Shown here one piece after another: positions 27,407 through 37,022 of a DNA stretch of 64,000 bases (its first letter is position 1; every line of letters starts with the position of its first letter). The DNA is from Nitrospira sp. CR1.1. Its GTDB lineage: Bacteria > Nitrospirota > Nitrospiria > Nitrospirales > Nitrospiraceae. The notes under the pieces were generated by a model. The model worked only from the letters and a program-made list of their open reading frames with translations, searched no databases and was not told the DNA's origin. Made by a program: the position numbers and the translations under genes. The stretch covers positions 119,966-183,965 of the forward strand of contig WIAF01000009.1 of assembly GCA_014055465.1 (NCBI GenBank), in the 5' to 3' direction.

Positions 27407-28237
27407 TTAATAGGCCGCCGGAGCAGACAAGGGGCGACTGGAATATAGGGGCGCCGCATTAAAATTATCGAAGCGTGCCGACGCATCGCCCCGCAGTAAC
27501 AACCCGATCTGTCCCACTCCAAGCGCCTGATCTTCCACGGATAATGCCAGGCTCCCGTCGAAGAACGTTTCGACGAAATCCTTGCTGATGATCGTGTTAC
27601 GCTGCACTCGGAGGGTGTGCCAGTCAACCGGCTTCGGCTTGATCGCCGCCCGACCGAGGACTGATTCCTTCCCCTCGATGACACGCACAACTTGAATGGT
27701 TTTCTGAGACACATCCACCACCGTCGCATAATAATTGAGGGCATCTCTTACCCCGAATACCACACCGACCTGCCCGGCCGATTGACCAGCTCCCTGCTGA
27801 ATGCGAACGACCAGGTCCGGGTATTCATACTGAAACCCCTCCGCGACAAGAATTTCGTGACACCCTCCGCACCCGGATGTCCCGAGCAACACATTGGGAG
27901 CGGAAGGCACGGCTGATTGCGCCTCCACCTTCCACGAACCTCGCCGTTGCTCTCCTGACGCGACGGCAGCGAACCCCTTCGGAACAGATCCCACTTCGTC
28001 CTTGTCGAACGTCCAATCGTTGAACAGCTGGGGATTGGCCTGTTGCCGCAAATGCTCCGCCTTTTCCTTGGATGTTTCCTTCGGCACTGCCCATGCCGTC
28101 CCCGTCCCACCCGCCAATACACCCGCGACGGCCACAACGCCGACATAATTCATGGCCTTGACGAACAATGTGACACCGGACCCCTGACTGTCACGAGCTA
28201 CCTGTATCTGCCTGACGCGCTCATGTCCATATTGCAC
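27407..28237 (-). CDS. Exported protein with one CXXCH motif and a lectin/DUF1080-like beta domain
   Basis: 276 residues from a GTG behind GAGGAGG. An N-terminal stretch of about 28 residues precedes a signal/anchor (VGVVAVAGVLAGG to AWA). The mature part begins with a short basic region, then TFDKDEVGSVPKGF, a single heme-type motif CGGCHE about 60 residues into the mature chain, and a beta-rich domain (VVRIQQGAG, NYYATVVDVSQKTI, DWHTLRVQRN, FETFFDGSLALSV, GQIGLLLRGDA) like LamG/3-keto-disaccharide hydrolase domains. ATG 28153 is an alternative start. Function unknown; it could be a c-type heme protein or the motif could bind a metal. Confidence 0.6.
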   Translation of the reverse strand: MQYGHERVRQIQVARDSQGSGVTLFVKAMNYVGVVAVAGVLAGGTGTAWAVPKETSKEKAEHLRQQANPQLFNDWTFDKDEVGSVPKGFAAVASGEQRRGSWKVEAQSAVPSAPNVLLGTSGCGGCHEILVAEGFQYEYPDLVVRIQQGAGQSAGQVGVVFGVRDALNYYATVVDVSQKTIQVVRVIEGKESVLGRAAIKPKPVDWHTLRVQRNTIISKDFVETFFDGSLALSVEDQALGVGQIGLLLRGDASARFDNFNAAPLYSSRPLSAPAAY

Positions 28238-28262
28238 AGAAGTACTCCTCCTCGAGCGGACC

Positions 28263-28508
28263 TCACGATTCCGGATGCGCCGTCTTGATCTGGATGATGT
28301 CCTGCTGATACCGGTCACGTTCAGCCAGGATTTTCTTCCGTCGCCATCCGCGCAACGTCCACCATTTTATTTTATCCATGAACGTAACCACGGGCGGAGG
28401 GACACTGCCCACCGGTCCGTGCTGAAATTCATAGCCCTGATGCGTCCCCTGATTGTCCCGGAACCGTGCATACTGATAGTCGTACAGACCTTTGCCCTGC
28501 TCTGCCAT
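28263..28508 (-). CDS. Small protein of unknown function
   Basis: 81 residues, charged and Tyr/Gln-rich (YDYQYARFRDNQGTHQGYEF), then a basic helix (KIKWWTLRGWRRKKIL) and a coiled C-terminus. No signal peptide and no recognised family. AAAGGGAA precedes the ATG, and it ends 25 bp before the GTG of the heme-motif protein, so the two are probably one operon. Confidence 0.55.
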   Translation of the reverse strand: MAEQGKGLYDYQYARFRDNQGTHQGYEFQHGPVGSVPPPVVTFMDKIKWWTLRGWRRKKILAERDRYQQDIIQIKTAHPES

Positions 28509-28710
28509 AGCGAATTCCCTTTACGTTGTCGGTCGAACCGCGCTCGCGATCCGAGGCCCTAATCAGTTCCAGGAATAATACTCTGTAGCCGGCCCCCGAA
28601 CCGATAGTACCTTGAGCCCTTCGCTCTCTGCAACGGGGCTCTTCCCGTATGCTTATGCTATAGTGCCTCATTCAGAAGCCTACTTCGTCGAGCCGTAGCC
28701 TGGATCACCC

Positions 28711-29148
28711 ATGGATCTTCGACAGCATCCGCCCCGCCGATGGAGCGACACCGCGGCCGGATTGATATGGCTGCCTCGCCTGATCGACAAGGTGCGGGCG
28801 TTTCAGGCCGGCACACTCGGCACCTATGCCTACCCCTCTGCGTTAGACCAGTCCTTCATGAGACACCTCCGGCTCACGCCAGCCCACATCGAGGCCCTTG
28901 TTCGCGAGATGACCTCGGATGAGGCGATTGGCGAGGCCTTGCGACAGCGCAGTCCGCTCAGCGACGGGGAAATTCAGACGCGCTGTGCCGCATTTCAGGC
29001 GAAGTATCGGTGGGCATTTGCGGTTCTGGATCGAGATGACGGCTATGCCCGCGGCCTGGGCTATCCGCTCCCACAATTTCTGCAACGACCGCTCTGGCGC
29101 TGGTATCAACGTTGGTCGGCCCGGAAGGCAAACGCCACCTCGATCTGA
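28711..29148 (+). CDS. DUF5069 protein
   Basis: 145 residues matching DUF5069 as I know it: RRWSDTAAGLIWLPRLIDKVRA, GTLGTYAYPSALDQSF, and a C-terminal helix bundle. Soluble, function unknown. Its TGA overlaps the ATG of the M28 peptidase (TGATG), so the two are co-translated. Confidence 0.72.
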   Translation: MDLRQHPPRRWSDTAAGLIWLPRLIDKVRAFQAGTLGTYAYPSALDQSFMRHLRLTPAHIEALVREMTSDEAIGEALRQRSPLSDGEIQTRCAAFQAKYRWAFAVLDRDDGYARGLGYPLPQFLQRPLWRWYQRWSARKANATSI

Positions 29149-30731
29149 TGTCATTCGCTGACGCAGCCCATCCCAGCAAGAGAGCCTCATTCTCCCGCAA
29201 AAGCCGGAGCCTCGATTTAGTCCGGCGCCTGATCATCAGCCTTTGGATTGCGCTGACGCCGTGTCCGATCTTCGCGGAGAACCAGCCGGAACTCTCCGCA
29301 TCGCTCGATCAATCATTGAACCTCATCTCCAGCCAACGCATGCTGGAAGATGTCCAAACGCTGAGCGGACCAGCCTTTAATGGCCGTCAGACCGGCACCC
29401 TCGACGACCTCGCCTCCGCCGAATTCGTACGGCAACGTTTTGTGGACCTGCACACACATCGATCATCGTTACCGGAGCCACACACTGAATCCGCAAACGC
29501 TGATGAACAAATTCACCTACAGTCGACACCCTTTCGCGCCACGATTCTCGGCGAGCATGCGCTCCTACGCGTGGCATCCACCCCCGACTCGCCACCGGAC
29601 CGGATCGGCCCCGACTACCTCCCCATCCTCGATTCTCCCTCGGCCGATGTGCACGCGCCGGTCGTCTTTGTCGGATACGGTATCTCCGACCCAGATGGCG
29701 GTTTCGACGAGTATGCGGGGCTCGACGTTCGCGGGAAGGTGGTGCTCTTTCTCCGCGGCAAACCGGAACGGTATTCCAAACAGGTCTCCCATGCGGACAA
29801 AGCCCACGCCGCCCATGCCCATGGCGCGCTGGGATATCTCACCGCCACCGGGCCAATCCTGAATGCCTATGAAGCGCGTCGCGGGGTCACGGGCCGACCC
29901 GGCGCCTTTTACGGATTAACAGATCCTCGCCGCACGATTCCCGGCGCCTGGATCAGCACTGACCGCGCGAGAGACATTCTCCGCGCCAATCCATCAGCCG
30001 ACGAGAATCAACTGCGCGCATTGCAACAGACGCTCAATGAAGGCCATTCCCCCCAATCGACCGTGACGGATACGGTCGTGACGATGCGCTGGCACAGCGC
30101 AGAGCATGACGGCATGCTTCACAACGTGGTCTTCACCCTGCCGGGGAATGACGCGGCGAAGGCAGAAGACGCGATCGTCATCGGAGCGCACCGCGATCAT
30201 TTCGGGAAGCAAGGCGGACTCCTCTTCGCCGGAGCCGACGACAACGCGTCCGGAACAGCGGTGCTGCTGGAGGTCGCCCGCGTCCTCCATGCGATGCCGG
30301 TGAAACCGAAACGGTCGATTGTCCTGCTCTCGTTCAGCGGGGAAGAACAGGGATTGCTGGGATCGAGGTTGTATATCAGCCAGCCGGCCGTCCCCTTACG
30401 CTCAACCCTGGCCATGATCAATGTCGACCACGCCGCGGTCGGAAACGGACGCTTGACGGTCGGGGTCACCGGGATGGAACAACCTGCCGCGCAGCAGGCC
30501 GGGCAGGCAGCAGGATTGGCAGACCGTCTTGATGTCTTCGGCTTTTTCCCCGGCGGGGACCATGTGCCGTTCAAGGAGGCGGGAATTCCCACGGTCACGG
30601 TCGTGAGCGGCGGAGTTCATCCCCATTTCCATCAACCCACGGACACCGCCGACACGGTCAATCCGGACATTCTCGCAGCCACCGCGCGGTACGTTCTGGC
30701 TGTGCTGTGGCAGCTGGCCGACGCACCGTAG
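29148..30731 (+). CDS. M28-family zinc aminopeptidase, exported
   Basis: 527 residues. A basic N-terminus with a hydrophobic segment (about 28-44, ending FAEN) suggests a signal peptide. A PA (protease-associated) domain lies around residues 140-240 (VFVGYGISDPDGGFDEYAGLDVRGK). The M28 core has zinc ligands in IGAHRDHFG, GADDNASGTAVLL, SGEEQGLLG, INVDHAAVG and HPHFHQPTDT. Family enzymes remove N-terminal residues from peptides or cyclise Gln. Start chosen for the TGATG overlap with DUF5069. Confidence 0.87.
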   Translation: MSFADAAHPSKRASFSRKSRSLDLVRRLIISLWIALTPCPIFAENQPELSASLDQSLNLISSQRMLEDVQTLSGPAFNGRQTGTLDDLASAEFVRQRFVDLHTHRSSLPEPHTESANADEQIHLQSTPFRATILGEHALLRVASTPDSPPDRIGPDYLPILDSPSADVHAPVVFVGYGISDPDGGFDEYAGLDVRGKVVLFLRGKPERYSKQVSHADKAHAAHAHGALGYLTATGPILNAYEARRGVTGRPGAFYGLTDPRRTIPGAWISTDRARDILRANPSADENQLRALQQTLNEGHSPQSTVTDTVVTMRWHSAEHDGMLHNVVFTLPGNDAAKAEDAIVIGAHRDHFGKQGGLLFAGADDNASGTAVLLEVARVLHAMPVKPKRSIVLLSFSGEEQGLLGSRLYISQPAVPLRSTLAMINVDHAAVGNGRLTVGVTGMEQPAAQQAGQAAGLADRLDVFGFFPGGDHVPFKEAGIPTVTVVSGGVHPHFHQPTDTADTVNPDILAATARYVLAVLWQLADAP

Positions 30732-30768
30732 TTATCAGGTTTGCGTACCGGTCCCACATATCCCCACT

Positions 30769-32934
30769 CTACTTCACCGAGACCACTTCGACTTGACCGA
30801 CACGTCGAATGACCGTGATCCCGACATCCAGGTCGTGCCGCCGAAGCAGCAGGTCCACCGATGCGGTTCCAACCGTCAAATTCTTGATCTGCATCTTGTC
30901 GATAAACTCCGGAAGGATGGGATGATTAAAGATCACCTTCTGTTCCGATGCCATAATCGACAAACCAAGACAGGCCTGGAGGACCATGAAGGCCGAACCG
31001 GCAGCCCAGGCCTGCGGGTTACACGCCACGGGATATCGTGTGAGGCCCTGGCCTGGCCGGCGCACAAAGCCGCAGAACAGTTCCGGCAACCGGTGAAAGT
31101 CGAGGACCAAACTCACTTCGAACATCCCGGTCATGATTTTTTCGACTCCGGACTTGAAACCGTAACGCGCGAGGCCGACGGCGATCATCGCATTGTCATG
31201 TGGCCAGATCGATCCGTTGTGGTAGGACATGGGGTTATACCGACGTTCGGAATCGGCCAGGGTGCGCACCCCCCACCCGCTGAATAACTCATCGGACATC
31301 AGCGTTTCCGCGACCTGCCGGGCATGCTCCTCGCTGGCAATACCCGTGTAGAGACAGTGACCGGCATTCGACGTCTTCACCTCACAGGGTCGCTTCTGAC
31401 CATCCAGCGCAAGGGCATAGGTCGCCGATTCTTCACACCAGAACGCCTCCTCGAACCGTTCCTTGAGTGACCGTGCCTGCCGTCGAAGCTGGCTGGCGCG
31501 ATCACTGTATCCCAGCGCCTCCGCGAGTTTTGATGCCTGCACCTTGGCGTCGTACACATACCCTTGCACTTCGCACAACGCGATCGGGCCCTCGGCCAGC
31601 GATCCGTCCGCATGCGAGATGGAATCATGGGAATCTTTCCATCCCTGATTATCCAACCCCGTGGGCGATTTCCGCACATACTCCACGAATCCATCGCGAT
31701 CGAGATCCCCGTAGGTATCCATCCAGGTCAACGCCGCTTCCAGATTCGGCCAAATGGTTTGGATAAACGCCAGGTCTGCCGTGCGCTCGTAATAGGCGCC
31801 GGCCAGCATTACGAACAACGGGGTGGAATCCACGCTGCCATAATAGAGCCCAAAGGGAATTTCGTGCAGCGCCGCCATCTCTCCCTTGCGGGTTTCGTGG
31901 AGGATCTTTCCCGGCTCGGCATCCTGAGCGGGGTTCACGTCCTTGGCCTGGGTCGAAGCCAAATACGCCAAGACACCACGCGCCAATTCCGGCCTGATCC
32001 ACAAACACTCCAACGCGGTGATCACCCCATCCCGCCCGAAGGGAGTGCTGAACCAGGGCACGCCGGCATACGGATACGGACCTTCGCTCGTATCGGTCAC
32101 CATCATGCGGACATCCAGCACGGAACGATTCCACCACTCATTGAACTGGGCGTTGGAAGTCTGAATGGTGCAGTCCTCCGTTTGCTCCGCCTCAAATGCC
32201 AGGCCCGCTTCCGCCATCGCCGCGTCATACGATAAGGGTGTCCGCTGACTATCCTGCTCAGCGCAGGCCACCATCACGGCCACGGCAATCTCTCCTTTCG
32301 GCTCCAGTTCGATGCCGAATGTGGCTTGGGATGCGCTGATCTCCAACGGCTCTGGAACGAACTGAATCCGCGCCTCGCGCGTCACTTCGTCCAAACCTTC
32401 GTACCGCAGCACCAGGAGATCTTTCTGCAAGATGTTCGGCAACATCCGTCCTTTACGTTCGCGTTTTTTTCCGCGGACCTCAAAGATGTCCGCGAAGTCG
32501 GCTTCGAACCTGATCGATAAGGTCATTTTTACCGGAGCCAGGCTGTAGTTCGACAGACGAAACCGCTCATAACTGACACCGTTCCAGAGAAAACGCGAGC
32601 GAAAGACATGCACGCTTCCGCGCGGGATTGCGATGCGTCCGTCCCGGTACAGATCCGGATTCGTGAGGTCCACGGCCAGCAGAGCATTGTCTTCTTTCAC
32701 CGTGGAGCTCAGCAGCATCGGTCGATCGTTGTTCAGAAATACTTCCTGCCGGGAGAGAAACCGAGTCCCTTGATGGAAGACTCCCTGCGTTCCCCGTCCC
32801 ACCGGCTGAATGTCACCATACCGGTCAAACACCCCGAAGGTCTCTCCATGCTTGAGTACACGCGTCCGGTCATCGGCCATCGATGAGCTGGCCAGGATAT
32901 AAAACTGATCATTGACGCTAATGATTTCTTCCAC
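30769..32934 (-). CDS. Glycogen-debranching-type amylo-alpha-1,6-glucosidase
   Basis: 721 residues: an N-terminal GDE domain (VFDRYGDIQPVGRGTQGVFHQGTRFLS) and an (alpha/alpha)6-barrel glucosidase domain with GVPWFSTPFGRDGVITA, GWKDSHDSISHADG and NPMSYHNGSIWPHDNAM. Family members hydrolyse alpha-1,6 branch points of glycogen or trim oligosaccharides. GTG at 32934 has GGGAGG upstream; the frame stays open to 32988 without a better site. The adjacent glycosyltransferase and transporters suggest carbohydrate metabolism. Confidence 0.9.
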   Translation of the reverse strand: MEEIISVNDQFYILASSSMADDRTRVLKHGETFGVFDRYGDIQPVGRGTQGVFHQGTRFLSRQEVFLNNDRPMLLSSTVKEDNALLAVDLTNPDLYRDGRIAIPRGSVHVFRSRFLWNGVSYERFRLSNYSLAPVKMTLSIRFEADFADIFEVRGKKRERKGRMLPNILQKDLLVLRYEGLDEVTREARIQFVPEPLEISASQATFGIELEPKGEIAVAVMVACAEQDSQRTPLSYDAAMAEAGLAFEAEQTEDCTIQTSNAQFNEWWNRSVLDVRMMVTDTSEGPYPYAGVPWFSTPFGRDGVITALECLWIRPELARGVLAYLASTQAKDVNPAQDAEPGKILHETRKGEMAALHEIPFGLYYGSVDSTPLFVMLAGAYYERTADLAFIQTIWPNLEAALTWMDTYGDLDRDGFVEYVRKSPTGLDNQGWKDSHDSISHADGSLAEGPIALCEVQGYVYDAKVQASKLAEALGYSDRASQLRRQARSLKERFEEAFWCEESATYALALDGQKRPCEVKTSNAGHCLYTGIASEEHARQVAETLMSDELFSGWGVRTLADSERRYNPMSYHNGSIWPHDNAMIAVGLARYGFKSGVEKIMTGMFEVSLVLDFHRLPELFCGFVRRPGQGLTRYPVACNPQAWAAGSAFMVLQACLGLSIMASEQKVIFNHPILPEFIDKMQIKNLTVGTASVDLLLRRHDLDVGITVIRRVGQVEVVSVK

Positions 32935-33078
32935 GTTTTCCTCCCGTGATCCCCGAGCTATCGATGCGATGCGCGCGACCCTCGCCATGGCGCGCCATGA
33001 GCGTCCTGCACTCCGCTCGCTTCGTCTCTTATGGAACCGTTTCTCGAACCTCGCGGCGCGCTTAGTCCGGAGGCGGAC

Positions 33079-34374
33079 TCAATGACTTGTCGGCTGCGTC
33101 ACCATGACGACGGGCCGGTCCGCCTCTTCGGCAGGTAGGCTCGTCTCTGCCCAATGAACGTGTACCCAACGGGCGACCCGCATGGACACCAGCGCTGACA
33201 AAAAGAGACCGATCCCGATACCGAATACGCTGGGATGCTCGCCGAAGTCTTGGGTCACCCAGCCGAAGATTGTCATGCCGGCGATGGCCGAGGTCATCGC
33301 ACCAAGGTTGTAAATAGCCAACACTCGCCCCAACAACGTCGTCGGCGCGATCTCCTGCAGAACCCCCCAGGCCACCGGCGTCAAGGTGCCGGCGCCCATG
33401 CCGATGATCACCATCAGCACGGCAGCGACCAACCGGTTGGATGTGACAAGCAAACCCAGCAGCGTCAGGCCGCTGATGAAACTGGACACCGCCATCAACT
33501 GAATCCGTTTGGGCAGCGACCAGGATGACAGGGACACGAGCCCCAGCGAGACCAACAGCAAACCGACACCGAAGGCCGACCACAAATACCCGACTTCGAT
33601 CGGTCCCAGATCAAGCAACTTCTTCCCGAACACCGGAAAGAGCGTGCTGAACGCACTGGTGGCGAACGTATACATGGATGCCGCGCCGATCAACATGAGG
33701 ATGATCCGCTGTTGATGCAGCACATACTGAAAACCCTCCGCCACATCCCGGAACGTTCCGGCCAGGGAGGCCTCGCCCGCCGGCGCCGCTTCCGTGCGCG
33801 GAAACCGGATCAATAAAAAACAGAGCGCCGAAATCACATAGCTGACGGCATTCACACACAGCACCTCTTGCGAACTCATCGTCGCAATGCCGACCCCGCT
33901 CAGCGCCGGGCCGACAATGATGCCGATGCTGGTCGTGGTTTGGAGTAAGGCGTTGGCCGCCGTGAATTCGTGGCGGGAAACCAACGAAGGGATCGCGGCG
34001 GTCAAGGCCGGACCGAACACCGCGGACGCCACCGCATGGACAAAGACCATGAGATACAGCCGCTCCATGCTGAACGAGTCCACCGGCAGCAAACAGGGCA
34101 ACACGCCCAGCACCACCGCACGAATCAGATCGCTGCTGATCAGCAAGAGTTTTTTAGGAACACGATCGACGATCACGCCAATGAAGGGACCGAACAGAAT
34201 GGGCGGCAGCGTCTGCAACAGCCCGATCATGGTAGTCTTCAGGGGAGAACCGGTGATGGAGTAGACAAACCAGAGCAACGCGAGTTTCGACACTCCATCG
34301 CCGATCTGCGAGACCATCTGGCCCCACCAGACCAGCGTGAAATCGCGCGTCAACAGATGCGGCGACCATTTCAC
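33079..34374 (-). CDS. MFS exporter, MFS_3/EntS-like (copy 1)
   Basis: 431 residues, about 12 membrane helices. DFTLVWWGQMVSQIGDGVSKLALLWFVY at the start and IGVIVDRVPKKLL after helix 2 (the MFS motif-A region) are typical of the MFS_3 group that exports siderophores or drugs. Substrate unknown. Paralogue of the MFS gene 1.3 kb upstream in the same orientation, with the BON protein between them. Confidence 0.82.
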   Translation of the reverse strand: MKWSPHLLTRDFTLVWWGQMVSQIGDGVSKLALLWFVYSITGSPLKTTMIGLLQTLPPILFGPFIGVIVDRVPKKLLLISSDLIRAVVLGVLPCLLPVDSFSMERLYLMVFVHAVASAVFGPALTAAIPSLVSRHEFTAANALLQTTTSIGIIVGPALSGVGIATMSSQEVLCVNAVSYVISALCFLLIRFPRTEAAPAGEASLAGTFRDVAEGFQYVLHQQRIILMLIGAASMYTFATSAFSTLFPVFGKKLLDLGPIEVGYLWSAFGVGLLLVSLGLVSLSSWSLPKRIQLMAVSSFISGLTLLGLLVTSNRLVAAVLMVIIGMGAGTLTPVAWGVLQEIAPTTLLGRVLAIYNLGAMTSAIAGMTIFGWVTQDFGEHPSVFGIGIGLFLSALVSMRVARWVHVHWAETSLPAEEADRPVVMVTQPTSH

Positions 34375-34474
34375 ATTCGGGCGTCCCGGCCCGGCGCCGC
34401 TTGTGTGCCCCGGTTCTATAGCATCAGCAGGCTGCGTGTCGAACCTCCTGTGGCATCGGCCTCATGAAACATGT

Positions 34475-35503
34475 TCAGTCTCCGGCCACTAATCGCACCG
34501 CCTCGGTATTCACCGCGCGCACGCCCGGCACCTGCCGTGCCGCTTGAGCCGCTTCCAGGACGATAATCTGAAACCGCGTCGCCCCGTTCAGGGTGACGAC
34601 GCCGTCCTCTGTTTTCACATCGAACTTCACTGATTGCAAGGTTTTGCTTTTCTCGAACCGCTCCTTCACCAATTGGGTAATGATCTTGTCGCGCTCCGCG
34701 AACAGCCCATGAGCCGCGTCCGCTTCGACTTTCAGCCGGTTTTCTACGGCATGAACACCTTCGAGACACCGTATGATATCGGTGGCTACGCGCTTATCCG
34801 CCTCGTGCCCGACTTTGCCAAGCAACACGAGGTCTTTGTCCTTGGTATCGACTTCGATGTCGTAAGGAAACAGATGTGGATCCGCCATGAGCGCCAGCTT
34901 GGCCGTCACCATCGACGAGCGCACCGGTTTCTTGGCTTCCGGTTCAGGCGATTTCTGACGCTCTCCCGCGCCCGTCTCGCCGGCAGGAACTGGCGTGTCC
35001 ACCGCCGGCTTGGCTTCCGTCATTTGCGGAATTGAGGGACAGGGATGCTCCGCGGCGAGATCAGCCTCTTTTGATTTCGACTCGGGCTCCTTGGATTTTT
35101 GGTCCAGTTCCTTGGGTTTGGACTCCCCTTCCTTCGCCTTATGTTCCGGCTCTTTGGGCTTGGTCGTCGATTCTTTCGCTTTAGGTTCCGGGCCTTTGGG
35201 TTTGCTTTCCGCGTCCTTCCCTTTCGGCTCGATCTCCTTGGCCTTCGCGTCGCTTTCCTTTAATTTTTGTTCAGCCGGCTTGGAGTCCGGCTCCTTCGGT
35301 TTGGAATCCGGCTCTTTGGGTTTCGTGTCCGGTTCTTTTACCTTTCCCTCGGAATCCTTCGATCCCGAAACCGGTGGGACGTCCTGTTTGGCATCCGACG
35401 GCTGCTGTTCCGAGGCCATCGAGCTGACGCTTCCAATTCCCGACGCCACCACGAACGAGAAGATCCCTGCCGCGCACACGGTCCGAATAGTCCGCAAAGG
35501 CAT
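34475..35503 (-). CDS. BON-domain protein with long Lys/Glu/Pro/Asp/Ser repeat
   Basis: 342 residues: signal peptide (about 1-28), a low-complexity region (about 35-165) of imperfect units such as KPKEPDS, KAKEGES and PKELDQK, then two BON domains (LMADPHLFPYDIEVDTKDKD; RFEKSKTLQSVKFDV). BON domains bind phospholipid or envelope structures in periplasmic OsmY-like proteins, and the repeat may be a spacer. The ATG 35503 has GAGGGGC just before it. The intergenic space to each MFS gene is 100-200 bp. Confidence 0.78.
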   Translation of the reverse strand: MPLRTIRTVCAAGIFSFVVASGIGSVSSMASEQQPSDAKQDVPPVSGSKDSEGKVKEPDTKPKEPDSKPKEPDSKPAEQKLKESDAKAKEIEPKGKDAESKPKGPEPKAKESTTKPKEPEHKAKEGESKPKELDQKSKEPESKSKEADLAAEHPCPSIPQMTEAKPAVDTPVPAGETGAGERQKSPEPEAKKPVRSSMVTAKLALMADPHLFPYDIEVDTKDKDLVLLGKVGHEADKRVATDIIRCLEGVHAVENRLKVEADAAHGLFAERDKIITQLVKERFEKSKTLQSVKFDVKTEDGVVTLNGATRFQIIVLEAAQAARQVPGVRAVNTEAVRLVAGD

Positions 35504-35708
35504 ATGCCCCTCATATATAGAAGTAAACCGGGCTGGCGAAGCGCGGCCCGGATTTCGACCTCGAACAGCGCCCGAGAGAAAAGACATACGCGACGGAGGG
35601 ACAGAAAGCAACTCCGCCCATCACCGGAGTCATCGTGCGGCGTCAGCTCGCGGGACAGCATCCCGGCGAGCCGACGCAACGGTCGGAAAGCACGTAATGG
35701 AAAGGAGG

Positions 35709-36989
35709 TTATGCGACAGCTGGGCTCACCACGAGGCCACGGCGGCTAACCTGCATCGTGACCATCGCAGTGAGCAAGAGGAGCAGTCCGATACCGATGA
35801 GACTGACGGCAGGACCCAGGGCGTCAGCGGCCCATCCGAATCCCGCCATGCCGACCATGGCCGAGGCCATCCCACCGACACTAAACGTGGTGAACACACG
35901 TCCGAGCAGATGTTCCGGAGTCACCTCCTGGAGCATGGCCCAGACGACCGGATAGAACAGCGACGTGCTGCCGCCGATGATGACGATCAATAAGAACGTG
36001 CTGAACAACACTGGTGTTTGAATCAATCCCAACGCGCAGACCGCGAGGCCGCCGACCGTCAACGAGCGGCCGATCTTCCCGATACGCTCCTGGAACGTAC
36101 CCTGCGGCATCCGCGCCAGCCAAATCGACGCCGCGAGCATCCCGATTCCCAGGGCAGACCATAACCATCCGAGTTCCATGGGTCCGACCTGCAACAATTC
36201 CTTGGCCACCACAGGAAGGAGAAAGACAAACGCGCTGATCGCAAGATTGTAGAGAACGGCCGTAATCATCAATGCAAACACCACCCGGTGCTGCAAGAAT
36301 ACGAAACGGAATCCCACCATCATATCCTGCATGACGGGAGTCCCCAACACATCCAGCCCTTTCACCGATTTATTCTCTCTCACACGGATCGGGAACAGGA
36401 AGAGGGCGGACGCGAGGAAGGTCGCGGCATCCACATACAGGACATTTTGCGCGCCGATGAGGGCAATACCCAGGCCACTCATGGCCGGCCCGAGCAATAC
36501 ACCGATGTTGGTGGTGCTCTGGAGAAACGCATTCGCCGTCGTGAGCTGCGACCGCTGGACGATCAGAGGCACAGCAGAGCCCAGCGCCGGGCCGAACACA
36601 GTGGACACGATGGAGATAAGAAAGACCAATACATACAGGCGTTCCAGCGTCAGCATATCCAGCGAGTAGAAGAGCGGTATCAACAGCACCATCAACGTTC
36701 GTAATAGATCCACGACGATCATGACCGTTTTCTTGGGGAGATGGTCGAGATAGACGCCGATGAGGGGGCCGAAGACCAGAGGGGGAATCGTCTGCAACAA
36801 CCCAATGGCGGTCATCTTGAGCGCCGACCCGGTCATTTCATACACGAACCACAGCAGCGCAACCTTATTCAGGCCGTCACCGATTTGGGAAATAACCTGG
36901 CCGGCCCAGAGACATCCGAAATCTCTAGTCCCCAATAACCGCCATCCGGTGACATTGGATTCAGGACTGGACTGCGACTCGTCTGCCAT
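35709..36989 (-). CDS. MFS exporter, MFS_3/EntS-like (copy 2)
   Basis: 426 residues, about 12 helices, with RDFGCLWAGQVISQIGDGLNKVALLW and IGVYLDHLPKKTVMI aligning closely with copy 1 (same helix-1 and motif-A wording). A local duplication is the simplest explanation. Substrate unknown. Starts just after the glycosyltransferase stop (33 bp). Confidence 0.82.
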   Translation of the reverse strand: MADESQSSPESNVTGWRLLGTRDFGCLWAGQVISQIGDGLNKVALLWFVYEMTGSALKMTAIGLLQTIPPLVFGPLIGVYLDHLPKKTVMIVVDLLRTLMVLLIPLFYSLDMLTLERLYVLVFLISIVSTVFGPALGSAVPLIVQRSQLTTANAFLQSTTNIGVLLGPAMSGLGIALIGAQNVLYVDAATFLASALFLFPIRVRENKSVKGLDVLGTPVMQDMMVGFRFVFLQHRVVFALMITAVLYNLAISAFVFLLPVVAKELLQVGPMELGWLWSALGIGMLAASIWLARMPQGTFQERIGKIGRSLTVGGLAVCALGLIQTPVLFSTFLLIVIIGGSTSLFYPVVWAMLQEVTPEHLLGRVFTTFSVGGMASAMVGMAGFGWAADALGPAVSLIGIGLLLLLTAMVTMQVSRRGLVVSPAVA

Positions 36990-37022
36990 ACTGGTCCTTC
37001 CGCGAGGTTGAGATCGCGCTGA

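Noticed and set aside
26818..28710. Search for CRISPR, tRNA or insertion sequences in the non-coding parts
   Set aside because: No direct-repeat array, cloverleaf with CCA-adjacent arms, or transposase frame was seen here or elsewhere in the window.
34995..35993. Long rightward ORF (332 codons) opposite the BON-protein gene
   Set aside because: It is the antisense shadow of the repetitive BON gene and the end of the MFS gene; Ser/Leu/Gly-rich translation without domains or a start site.
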